A stretch of DNA of 5,707 bases. Origin: Prevotellaceae bacterium (GTDB lineage Bacteria; Bacteroidota; Bacteroidia; Bacteroidales; UBA932). The stretch's first letter is position 1. Each line of letters starts with the position of its first letter. The DNA lies in NCBI GenBank assembly GCA_031290755.1, contig JAITMY010000149.1:1-5707 (forward strand), in the 5' to 3' direction. The position numbers and the translations under genes are program-made. The notes beneath the pieces are model-generated. The model was not told where the DNA came from, did not search any database, and saw only the letters and a list, made by a program, of their open reading frames with translations. Below, in pieces: positions 1-5,707 of this stretch.

Positions 1-927
1 ACCGACCCTACCGACAAATCGTGGGACAAAGACCGCCTCGCAAAGGCCGTGGAGTACGCCGACAAGGTTGCGGGCTACACGCTCAACAACGACTTCACGC
101 ACCTCTACGGGAAAACCTACGAAAGCACGCAGCAAGAGCACATCTTCACCATTCACCACGACGGCGATGAGTTCGACGCGCAGGGCAACCACCAAGCGCA
201 CTGCGCCTTCACCTTCGCCTTTGAGATTACGAAGGAAACGCACATCGGCCCTGCCGACGTGGAGCTCTACACCGCCCCCCGCTGGGCAGACTCCAATGAC
301 GTGCGCCGCGAGTTCTCGTACACTACCCGCCTGAACAACCCGCTGGAAAGCAACAGGGAGTACAAGTTCGAGCCGCCTACTACGCTGGCGCGATTTGGCA
401 AGGGCATTGACCGCAGCTACGCAAACAGCGTGAACATCTGCCTCCTCACCAACGAGGTTGACCGCATTGAGCTGCGCTACGCCGAGGTGCTGCTCACCAA
501 AGCCGAAGCCCTGCTGGAGCAGGGAGGAAAAGATGGTGAGGCGCTGAACTATCTGAACCTAATTCGCTCACGCGCTGGCGTAAGCCAACTCACCGGGCTA
601 TCCGGCGACGAGCTACGCACAGCGCTGCGCACCGAGTGGGAGCACGAGTTTGTGTATGACCAGCGCCGCTGGTTCGACCTCGTGCGCTGGAAAACCCTCA
701 TCAGCACCGTGCAGTCCGTGAGCGGATTTACGCACTACGCCGACGAGTACGAAACTGCCCTCACCACCGGCACCGCCGCAGAAAAGGAGAGCAGCGCGTT
801 CTTTGCCAAGGTGTACAAGCACCTACACGCCAAGCACGACAACGTGAGGGGCAAGCACTACCGCTTCCCCATTCCATTAGGCGAAAGTATGGAAGAGCTT
901 GGCATTACGCAAAACCCCGGCTACTAA
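1..927 (+). CDS. SusD/RagB-family outer-membrane nutrient-binding lipoprotein, C-terminal part (5' end outside window)
   Basis: SusD-type proteins are surface lipoproteins that lid a SusC channel and help capture glycans or peptides. The frame is open from base 1, so the GTG at 49 is not a real start. 308 residues are visible, where the family is usually about 500, so the signal peptide and N-terminal helices lie outside. Family marks are the helix ELRYAEVLLTKAEALLEQ (about 469-522) followed by LNLIRSRAG, then HEFVYDQRRWFDLVRW (about 643-690), where the family usually has an ER..EfafEg.RwfDLvRw pattern, and the typical ending RFPIP...ITQNPGY. The usual ER before this motif reads as EW here. 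A hairpin terminator follows 10 bases after the stop. Its SusC partner would be expected upstream, outside the window. The substrate cannot be told. The family call is secure. Confidence 0.93.
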   Translation, partial: TDPTDKSWDKDRLAKAVEYADKVAGYTLNNDFTHLYGKTYESTQQEHIFTIHHDGDEFDAQGNHQAHCAFTFAFEITKETHIGPADVELYTAPRWADSNDVRREFSYTTRLNNPLESNREYKFEPPTTLARFGKGIDRSYANSVNICLLTNEVDRIELRYAEVLLTKAEALLEQGGKDGEALNYLNLIRSRAGVSQLTGLSGDELRTALRTEWEHEFVYDQRRWFDLVRWKTLISTVQSVSGFTHYADEYETALTTGTAAEKESSAFFAKVYKHLHAKHDNVRGKHYRFPIPLGESMEELGITQNPGY

Positions 928-936
928 ACAACAGCG

Positions 937-975
937 AAAGGACAATTGGCAGCGCATAGCTGCCGGTTGTCCTTT
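937..975 (+). terminator. Intrinsic terminator after the SusD gene
   Basis: AAAGGACAA (937-945) pairs perfectly with TTGTCCTTT (967-975). The two T:G wobbles inside it and the inner stem GGCAGC (948-953)/GCTGCC (959-964) extend it to a continuous 17-pair stem with the 5-base loop GCATA. The 3' arm ends in TTT and is followed by ACTAAAAAA, so the U-tract is short. The A/T-flanked, GC-cored symmetric stem also fits a bidirectional terminator. It separates the SusD transcript from the lipoprotein gene, although read-through is possible. Confidence 0.8.
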
Positions 976-1003
976 ACTAAAAAACATTTAACCACACCAA
1001 AAC

Positions 1004-1570
1004 ATGAAACACACACTATTGCTACTTCTGATGGCAGCCACCATGCTGGGCTGCGGCGCAAAAGACAAGCAGGTCAGCGTGCAGGTAGGCGACCAAGCCG
1101 AGGGCGGCACCGTATTCTACGTTGCCGACGACAAATCTTTTGCCTTAGTGGCTGCGCCCACAGACAGCCCCGAACCCCTTGTGTGGAGCGAGCTCCGCAA
1201 GGTTATCCCCACGCCTGACGCCATTGGCACCGGGCAGGCAAACACCAACGCCATCCTTGCCGCCAAAACCGCCGACACGGAGCTCTACGCCGCCAAGTAC
1301 GCCGACCAGCTAACGGCAGGCGGATACAGCGACTGGTACCTGCCCAGCGTTGACGAGCTGGAGCAAATCTACCTGCAACGCGACAAGATTAGCGGGCTGG
1401 ACGAGGACGGCACCTACTGGAGCTCCTCGGCCATTGACGGCGGCTACCCCAACGCGGGCTACACCCGGCAGTACGTCTTCAAGCAGTCCACGCTGATTAA
1501 AAAGACCACGGACATGAACCAGCAAACAGCCTACCAAGTCCGCGCCGTGCGCACGGTGGAGGGTAAGTAA
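1004..1570 (+). CDS. Small lipoprotein with a DUF1566 (Lcl C-terminal-like) domain, function unknown
   Basis: This 188-residue protein begins with a lipoprotein signal: MKH, a leucine-rich core at residues 5-15, and MLGC with the acylated cysteine at 17. The mature part CGAKDKQ has only one early acidic residue, so a Bacteroidota surface-export signal is not evident. The body matches the DUF1566 pattern: GGTVFYV at 34-40, GYSDWYLPSVDEL at 107-119, YWSSS at 138-142 and a closing VRAVR at 179-183. The family is thought to have a C-type-lectin-like fold and is often secreted or membrane-anchored, but no reaction is established. The ATG at 1004 is chosen because it gives the signal peptide directly. 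The gene lies 76 bases after the SusD stop, beyond a terminator. I saw no clear promoter match in that gap, so it may depend partly on read-through. A carbohydrate- or surface-binding role is a guess from fold and neighbours. Confidence 0.87.
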   Translation: MKHTLLLLLMAATMLGCGAKDKQVSVQVGDQAEGGTVFYVADDKSFALVAAPTDSPEPLVWSELRKVIPTPDAIGTGQANTNAILAAKTADTELYAAKYADQLTAGGYSDWYLPSVDELEQIYLQRDKISGLDEDGTYWSSSAIDGGYPNAGYTRQYVFKQSTLIKKTTDMNQQTAYQVRAVRTVEGK

Positions 1571-1579
1571 GATAACTAT

Positions 1580-1702
1580 CCCCCAATCGCTACGCTTCAT
1601 TGGGGGCTACTCACATTGAACCCTTCGGGTTCTGCCGCCCCCCGACCCGATAGGGTCGAATGTGCGTAACCCCCAGTGAAGCTGCGAAGCGGCGACTGGG
1701 GG
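1580..1702. repeat. Head-to-head pair of REP-like palindromic modules (BIME-like composite element)
   Basis: Two related modules face each other and form a 123-base imperfect palindrome. The left module (minus sense, 1580-1632) has a C5/G5 hairpin, CCCCCAAT (1580-1587) with ATTGGGGG (1599-1606), then CTACTCACATT (1607-1617), then the small hairpin GAACCC-TTC-GGGTTC (1618-1632). The right module (plus sense, 1643-1702) has the small hairpin CGACCC-GATA-GGGTCG (1643-1658), the linker AATGTGCGTAA (1659-1669), then CCCCCAGT (1670-1677) with ACTGGGGG (1695-1702). The right big hairpin contains an inner stem GCTGC-GAA-GCGGC with one G:T wobble. A C-rich centre lies between the modules. The left linker read on the minus strand is AATGTGAGTAG, so GTAG abuts the hairpin as in REP elements. 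There is no coding capacity and no U-tract. It could also act as an mRNA 3'-end stabiliser for the lipoprotein transcript. Confidence 0.85.
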
Positions 1703-1721
1703 AGAAAGCGGGAATTAAGAA

Positions 1722-1756
1722 CTAAACAGCCCTGCCATTCGGGGAGGGCTGTTTAG
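1722..1756. terminator. Terminator-like hairpin upstream of susC, possibly a divergent repeat unit
   Basis: CTAAACAGCCCT (1722-1733) pairs perfectly over 12 bases with AGGGCTGTTTAG (1745-1756), around an 11-base interior that can add two C:G pairs. A GC core with AAAC/GTTT flanks is typical of Bacteroidota intrinsic terminators and is symmetric enough to work in both directions. The run of T is short and inside the stem. It stands 47 bases before the susC start, so it could end lipoprotein transcripts or shape the susC leader. The 11 bases from 1756 (GCTACGCACAT) match the flank of the neighbouring repeat modules, so it may instead be a diverged member of that family. Confidence 0.6.
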
Positions 1757-1803
1757 CTACGCACATAGCCTAACAACTATTTACAACAAGCTGAAAATTG
1801 GAT

Positions 1804-4800
1804 ATGTTTTTTACAAAGAAAAGAGTAGCCCTGTTCGCCCTACTTGCCCTGCACCTACAGGCGGCGGCGCTAAACCTGAGCGGCACGGTGGTGGACGAAA
1901 GCGGCGCTCCGCTGCCGGGCGCCACGGTGTTGGTGAAGGGCACGCACGAGGGCGCGGCGGCCAACGCCGACGGGCGCTTTGAGCTGCGCACCAGCGCGAC
2001 GCTGCCGCTCACGCTGGCGGTGAACTTTTTGGGCTACAAGGAGCGGGAGGTGGTGGTGCGCGACGCCTCCGCGCCCGTGCAGGTGGCGCTACAGGAGGAG
2101 AGCACCACGCTCAACGATGTGGTGGTGGTGGGCTACGGCACGCAGCGGCGCAAGGAGCTCACCGGCGCCATCGCCTCCATTTCGCAGGCCACGCTCAAGC
2201 AGCCCACCATGTCGGTTGACCAGCTGCTGGGCGGCGCCGTGGCGGGCATGAGCGTTACGCAGGCCTCGGGGCAGCCGGGCGCGGGCGCCTCGGTGCGCAT
2301 CCGCGGCGGCAACTCGGTGAACGCAAGCAACGACCCGCTCTACGTGATAGACGGCTTCCTCTTCTACGGCAGCAGCGGCGCCAGCAGCGCAGGGATAGCT
2401 GGCATCGAAAGCACGCTCAGCCCCCTGTCTGCCCTCAACCCGGCAGACATTGCCTCGGTGGAGGTGCTCAAGGACGTGTCGGCAACGGCCATCTACGGCT
2501 CGCGCGGCGCCAACGGCGTAATCATTGTTACCACAAAAAAGGGGCGCAGAGACGGTAGCGCCGTGAGCTACCGCTTCAGCACCGGCTGGGAGCAGCTGAG
2601 CCGCAAGCTGCCGCTCATGAACGCCACCGAGTGGATGGGCTTCCAAAACGAGCTGGGCTTTCACGGATTTTCGGCAGAGGAGATAGGCGCGGCGGGCGCG
2701 GGCGCAGACTGGCAGAGCGAGGTGTTCCGCACCGGCAGCTCGCAAACCCACGAGCTGTCGGTGAGCGGCGGCAGCGACAGCTCGCGCTACCTCATTTCGG
2801 GGAGCTACACCGGGCAGGATGGCATTATGGTGAACTCCAGCTTTGAGCGCTTCAGCGCCCGGGTGAACCTCGAAAACGACCTGCTGAAGCGGCTCACCGT
2901 GGGGCTTGTGGCCACCGCCGGAAAGTCCACGCAGAACAGCCTCACCACCTTCGAGAACTCGGAGTTCAAGAACGACTCGCCCTACGCGCACGGCATTGCC
3001 AACTCGCTCACCTACGCCCTCTACGTGCCGCCGGTGGTGCCCATATACAACGCCGACGGCTCGTATAACTACCACAACCCCTACGAGTACAGCGACCTGA
3101 GCCTTGGCGACATCACCGCCAACCCCGTGGCCGACCTCAACACCAGCGTGGGGCAAAGCATCGGCACCTCGCTGCTGGGCAACGCCTACGTGCACTTCCG
3201 CATCCTGCCCGAGCTCGTGGCCAAGGCAAACGTGGGCGCCAACATCAGCCACGTTACCCAAAACTTCTTTGCCCCCTCCAAAACCGCGCTGGGGCTTATC
3301 ACCTCAGGCATGGGCGGCATTGGCAACCGGCAAAACGAAACGTGGCAAATGGAATACACGCTGAGCTACGCCCGCCGCTTCAGCGAGGCGCACTCGCTCG
3401 ACGTGCTGGCGGGCTACACCTACCAGCACACGGCAGCGCACTACGTAACCAGCACCACCTCGCACTTCACCAACGAAACGCTCACGTTCAACAACCTTGC
3501 CGACGGCGCCACGCCCTACCCTCCCGTGTCGGGCAGCTCGGAGTCGAACCTGCACTCGGCGCTGGGGCGGCTCAACTACTCGCTGCTGGGGCGATACAAC
3601 CTCACCGCCACCCTGCGCGGCGACCGCTCGTCGCGCTTTGCCGCGCAGCACCGCTGGGGCGTTTTCCCCTCGGCAGGCCTGTCGTGGAACGTGAACGAAG
3701 AAGCCTTTTACCCATCATCAAAAGGTAGCCCGTTCATCCCCTCCACGCTCAAGCTGCGCCTCACCGCAGGCACGGTGGACAACCAAGAAATTGACGACTA
3801 CGACTACGCGCTAAGCTACGCCGCCGCCATCTACAACGGCGGCACGGCCTACCGCAAAAGCAACGCGGGCAACGCCGCGCTCAAGTGGGAAAGCACCACG
3901 CAGTACAACGCCGGCGCCGACATGGAGTTCATGGGCAAGCGCCTCAACATTGTGGCCGATGTGTACTACAAAAAAACCTACGACTTGCTGCTCGAAGCCC
4001 CGTCGGGCATTGGCTCCGGGCTTACCTCGCAGCTGAAAAACGTGGGGCACGTGAGCAACCGCGGCTTCGAGCTGTCGGCCACCGCGCTGCTGGCCAGCGG
4101 CAGCGACTTTTCGTGCACGCTCTCAGCCAACTTTGCCCGCAACCTCAACACCATCGACGACATGGGCGAAACCCGCGAGCTGCTCATCGGCAGCAAGGGC
4201 ATTCAGGCCGAAATACTGCGCGTGGGCGAGTCGCTCGGCTCGTTCTACGGCCTGATATTCGACGGCGTGGTGCAAACGGGCGATGACCTGTCGCAGCTGC
4301 CCGTGCTGAGCTGGGTGGGCAGCGCCTCGCAGCCCGGCGACCCCAAGTTTGTGGACGCCTACCCCGACGGCGTGATTGACGACAAAGACCGCGTGGTGCT
4401 GGGCAGCATTCAGCCCAGCTTCACCTACGGCCTTTCGGCCACGCTGAGCTACCGCAGCTTCGACCTCTTTGTATCCGTGCAGGGCAGCTACGGCAACAAG
4501 CTCTACAACCACCTGAACCGCTTCTTGGAGCTGCCCCGCAGCAGCTACAACGCCTCCGCCCTGCTCAACGACCGCTGGACGCCCACCAACCCCTCTAACC
4601 GCGTGCCCAACGTGAGCCGCACCTACGCCACCAACAACTCGTACCTTGATAGCCGCTACGTAGAGGATGCCTCGTACCTGCGCCTGAAGAACATCACGCT
4701 GGGCTACACGCTGCCGCTGCACTTCAGGCTTGGCCACGCGGCGCCGAAGGTAAAAGTATTCGCCTCCGCGCAAAATCTTTTCACCCTCACCTCCTACCTC

Positions 4801-4890
4801 GGCTACGACCCCGAGGTGAGCGCGGGCACCGACTTGGGCGCCTACCCGCGCTCGCGGGCGGTGCTGGTGGGGGTGGAGCTGGGGTTCTAA
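1804..4890 (+). CDS. SusC/RagA-family TonB-linked outer-membrane transporter
   Basis: This is a complete 1028-residue TonB-dependent receptor of the SusC class, which moves oligosaccharides or peptides across the outer membrane using TonB-ExbBD energy. The frame opens six bases earlier with a TTG at 1798, but the ATG at 1804 is preferred because it gives a clean signal peptide: MFFTKKR, a hydrophobic core at 8-18 and cleavage near AAA at 20-22. A carboxypeptidase-regulatory-like domain follows (about 25-96; GTVVDESGAPLPGATVLVKG). Next come the TonB-box region VVVVGYGTQ (106-114) and a plug domain ending with SVEVLKDVSATAIYGSRGA (218-236) and GVIIVTTKKG (238-247). The barrel fills the rest, with a conserved GDPKF...DGVIDDKDR segment from about 845 and a terminal phenylalanine typical of outer-membrane insertion. 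There is no STN domain, so anti-sigma signalling is not suggested. No SusD follows. The substrate is unknown. Confidence 0.96.
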   Translation: MFFTKKRVALFALLALHLQAAALNLSGTVVDESGAPLPGATVLVKGTHEGAAANADGRFELRTSATLPLTLAVNFLGYKEREVVVRDASAPVQVALQEESTTLNDVVVVGYGTQRRKELTGAIASISQATLKQPTMSVDQLLGGAVAGMSVTQASGQPGAGASVRIRGGNSVNASNDPLYVIDGFLFYGSSGASSAGIAGIESTLSPLSALNPADIASVEVLKDVSATAIYGSRGANGVIIVTTKKGRRDGSAVSYRFSTGWEQLSRKLPLMNATEWMGFQNELGFHGFSAEEIGAAGAGADWQSEVFRTGSSQTHELSVSGGSDSSRYLISGSYTGQDGIMVNSSFERFSARVNLENDLLKRLTVGLVATAGKSTQNSLTTFENSEFKNDSPYAHGIANSLTYALYVPPVVPIYNADGSYNYHNPYEYSDLSLGDITANPVADLNTSVGQSIGTSLLGNAYVHFRILPELVAKANVGANISHVTQNFFAPSKTALGLITSGMGGIGNRQNETWQMEYTLSYARRFSEAHSLDVLAGYTYQHTAAHYVTSTTSHFTNETLTFNNLADGATPYPPVSGSSESNLHSALGRLNYSLLGRYNLTATLRGDRSSRFAAQHRWGVFPSAGLSWNVNEEAFYPSSKGSPFIPSTLKLRLTAGTVDNQEIDDYDYALSYAAAIYNGGTAYRKSNAGNAALKWESTTQYNAGADMEFMGKRLNIVADVYYKKTYDLLLEAPSGIGSGLTSQLKNVGHVSNRGFELSATALLASGSDFSCTLSANFARNLNTIDDMGETRELLIGSKGIQAEILRVGESLGSFYGLIFDGVVQTGDDLSQLPVLSWVGSASQPGDPKFVDAYPDGVIDDKDRVVLGSIQPSFTYGLSATLSYRSFDLFVSVQGSYGNKLYNHLNRFLELPRSSYNASALLNDRWTPTNPSNRVPNVSRTYATNNSYLDSRYVEDASYLRLKNITLGYTLPLHFRLGHAAPKVKVFASAQNLFTLTSYLGYDPEVSAGTDLGAYPRSRAVLVGVELGF

Positions 4891-4891
4891 A

Positions 4892-4960
4892 CCGCCCCCC
4901 GACCCGATAGGGTCGAATGTGAGTAACCCCCAGTGAAGCCGCGAAGCGGCGACTGGGGGA
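4892..4960 (+). repeat. Second copy of the REP-like module (single, plus orientation)
   Basis: These 69 bases match 1635-1703 at 67 positions. The differences are C1665 to A4922 and T1683 to C4940. The copy holds the C-rich start CCGCCCCCC, the small hairpin CGACCC-GATA-GGGTCG (4900-4915), the linker AATGTGAGTAA (4916-4926) and the large hairpin CCCCCAGT (4927-4934)/ACTGGGGG (4952-4959). The T-to-C change turns a G:T wobble of the inner stem into a G:C pair, giving GCCGC-GAA-GCGGC, so the fold is kept. The copy starts one base after the susC stop codon. It could stabilise or end the susC message, although no U-tract follows. Confidence 0.88.
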
Positions 4961-4963
4961 AAG

Positions 4964-4995
4964 TTTGCATCGTATTTATAAAAGTTGTATTTTTG
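4964..4995 (+). promoter_or_regulatory. Putative Bacteroidota-type promoter of the symporter gene
   Basis: TTTG at 4964-4967 and TATTTTTG at 4988-4995 match the Bacteroidota -33 (TTTG) and -7 (TAnnTTTG) elements exactly, with a 20-base spacer. Transcription would begin a few bases after 4995, leaving an AT-rich leader of roughly 25 bases before the ATG at 5025. It lies immediately downstream of the repeat copy, so the symporter is probably transcribed independently of susC. Confidence 0.65.
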
Positions 4996-4998
4996 GCC

Positions 4999-5026
4999 AT
5001 TATTCATTATTCATAATTCATTAAAT
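4999..5026 (+). repeat. Heptad tandem repeat in the symporter leader
   Basis: Four 7-base units run into the start codon: ATTATTC (4999-5005), ATTATTC (5006-5012), ATAATTC (5013-5019) and ATTAAAT (5020-5026). The first two are identical, the third has one change and the fourth is diverged. The tract is A/T-rich and has little structure, which suits an accessible start site in organisms that make little use of Shine-Dalgarno pairing. Confidence 0.6.
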
Positions 5027-5707
5027 GAAAAAGATTCTCCTAAGCCTCCCCGCCCGCTTACTGTTCGCCCTGTGCCTTGGCATGGGCATAGGCGCTGCCG
5101 CAAACGCCGCCGTGATGCAGGTGGTGGTCACCTTGCAGCAGCTGCTCAGCGCCGTGATTATGTTCACCGTGCCCCTTATCATCATTGGGTTCATTGCCCC
5201 CTCCATCACCAAGCTGGGGAGCAACGCCTCGCGGATGCTGGGCGTTGCCCTGCTGCTGGCCTACGCCTCCAGCGTGGGCGCGGCGTTCTTTGCCGCGGCG
5301 TCGGGCTACGCCATCCTGCCGCACCTGCACATTGTGAGCGACGTAGGCGGGCAGCGACCCCTGCCGCAGGTGATATTCGACCTCAAGATACCCCCTATCA
5401 TGTCGGTGATGAGCGCCCTCGTGTTCTCCGTAATGGTGGGCGTGGCGGCCACGTGGCGGCACGCCAAAAGCGTGATTGCCGCGCTGGATGAGTTTCAGGG
5501 GATAGTGCTGCTCATTGTAAACCGGATAATCATCCCCCTGCTCCCCTTCTTTATTGCCTGCACGTTCAGCACGCTGGCCTACGAGGGGGTCATTGCCAAG
5601 CAGCTGCCGGTGTTCCTCACCGTCATCGTGCTGGTCATTGCCGGCCACGTGGTATGGCTGACGCTGCTCTACACCTTGGCCGGCCTCTACGCCAAGAAGA
5701 ACCCCCT
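5025..5707 (+). CDS. Dicarboxylate/amino acid:cation symporter (DAACS/SDF family), N-terminal part (3' end outside window)
   Basis: The frame is open from the ATG at 5025 to the window edge, giving 227 residues of an inner-membrane carrier that is usually about 400 residues long. The family moves dicarboxylates or acidic and neutral amino acids with Na+ or H+. Likely membrane segments are residues 8-26, 36-59, 70-96, 122-143, 159-184 and 194-222. Features recalled from Bacteroides relatives are the second-helix stretch IMFTVPLIIIGFIAPSI (45-61), DLKIPPIMSVMSALVFS (119-135), DEFQGIVLLIVNRIIIPLLP (155-174) and the charged KKNP loop at the end. The substrate-binding hairpins and the TM7-TM8 core lie beyond the window, so neither the substrate nor the coupling ion can be assigned. 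The start is supported by the short basic MKK before the first helix and by the promoter 30 bases upstream. Confidence 0.88.
   Translation, partial: MKKILLSLPARLLFALCLGMGIGAAANAAVMQVVVTLQQLLSAVIMFTVPLIIIGFIAPSITKLGSNASRMLGVALLLAYASSVGAAFFAAASGYAILPHLHIVSDVGGQRPLPQVIFDLKIPPIMSVMSALVFSVMVGVAATWRHAKSVIAALDEFQGIVLLIVNRIIIPLLPFFIACTFSTLAYEGVIAKQLPVFLTVIVLVIAGHVVWLTLLYTLAGLYAKKNP

Noticed and set aside
946..1218. Plus-strand 90-codon frame overlapping the start of the lipoprotein gene
   Set aside because: It starts inside the terminator hairpin and gives an R/H-rich product. The lipoprotein frame has a signal peptide and domain motifs.
1580..1767. CRISPR array or tRNA-like structure in the palindromic spacer
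   Set aside because: There are no regularly spaced identical direct repeats with unique spacers and no cloverleaf with a CCA or T-loop pattern. The symmetry is of inverted hairpins.
1752..1785. A promoter for susC built from TTTA (1752-1755) and TATTTACA (1778-1785)
   Set aside because: The -7 candidate fails at the conserved TTTG end, the -33 candidate lies in the hairpin stem, and the spacing is 22 bases. This is too weak to annotate.
1798..1803. TTG at 1798 as the start of susC
   Set aside because: It adds only two residues (M-D) before a good ATG at 1804 that gives a typical signal peptide. TTG starts are uncommon in Bacteroidota.
2089..3261. Long open frame of 390 codons on the minus strand inside susC
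   Set aside because: It is antisense to a well-supported TonB receptor. Its product is a low-complexity mix of V, A, G, H and R with no recognisable motif, as expected from GC-rich third positions read backwards.
3970..3976. Run of seven A in susC as a phase-variable frameshift site
   Set aside because: The tract is short, encodes an ordinary K-K pair in frame, and the frame is intact. Nothing suggests programmed slippage.
4123..5007. Minus-strand open frame of 294 codons spanning the susC end, the repeat and the spacer
   Set aside because: It crosses the palindromic repeat and is antisense to conserved SusC C-terminal motifs. The product shows no domain.
5058..5648. Minus-strand open frame of 196 codons opposite the symporter
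   Set aside because: It is rich in H, G, E and R with no family features. The + strand frame has clear membrane helices and family motifs.

Overview
The window looks like chromosomal DNA from a GC-rich member of the Bacteroidota. The evidence is a SusC/RagA TonB-linked receptor, a SusD/RagB lipoprotein C-terminus, a putative promoter of the Bacteroidota TAnnTTTG/TTTG type, and translation starts without a clear Shine-Dalgarno sequence. Genes are strongly GC-rich and the spacers before start codons are AT-rich. I cannot name a genus from the sequence. All four genes read on the + strand.

Layout. (1) 1-927: the C-terminal 308 codons of a SusD-like protein, cut by the window edge, closed by a strong hairpin terminator (937-975). 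(2) 1004-1570: a small lipoprotein with a DUF1566-type domain. (3) 1571-1803: a 233-base spacer filled with palindromes. It holds a 123-base head-to-head pair of repeat modules (1580-1702) and a third hairpin (1722-1756) followed by a related flank. (4) 1804-4890: a complete 1028-residue SusC-type receptor. (5) 4892-4960: a second, single copy of the repeat module, one base after the susC stop. (6) 4961-5024: an AT-rich leader with a good promoter match and a 7-base tandem repeat. (7) 5025 to the end: the N-terminal 227 residues of a dicarboxylate/amino acid:cation symporter, running off the window.

How they may work together. SusC/SusD pairs import glycans or peptides across the outer membrane using TonB energy. 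Here the visible SusD comes before the SusC and is separated from it by a terminator, a lipoprotein gene and the palindromic spacer. No SusD follows this SusC. The truncated SusD therefore probably belongs to another SusC upstream of the window, and the receptor at 1804-4890 is either an orphan or borrows that SusD. The symporter has its own promoter and is probably a separate unit.

The least ordinary content is the repeat family. Each full module has a small GGGTC-type hairpin, a conserved linker AATGTGnGTAR, and a larger C5/G5 hairpin. A GTAG-like tetranucleotide next to a hairpin resembles REP/BIME elements mobilised by RAYT transposases. No transposase is in the window, so that link is inference.
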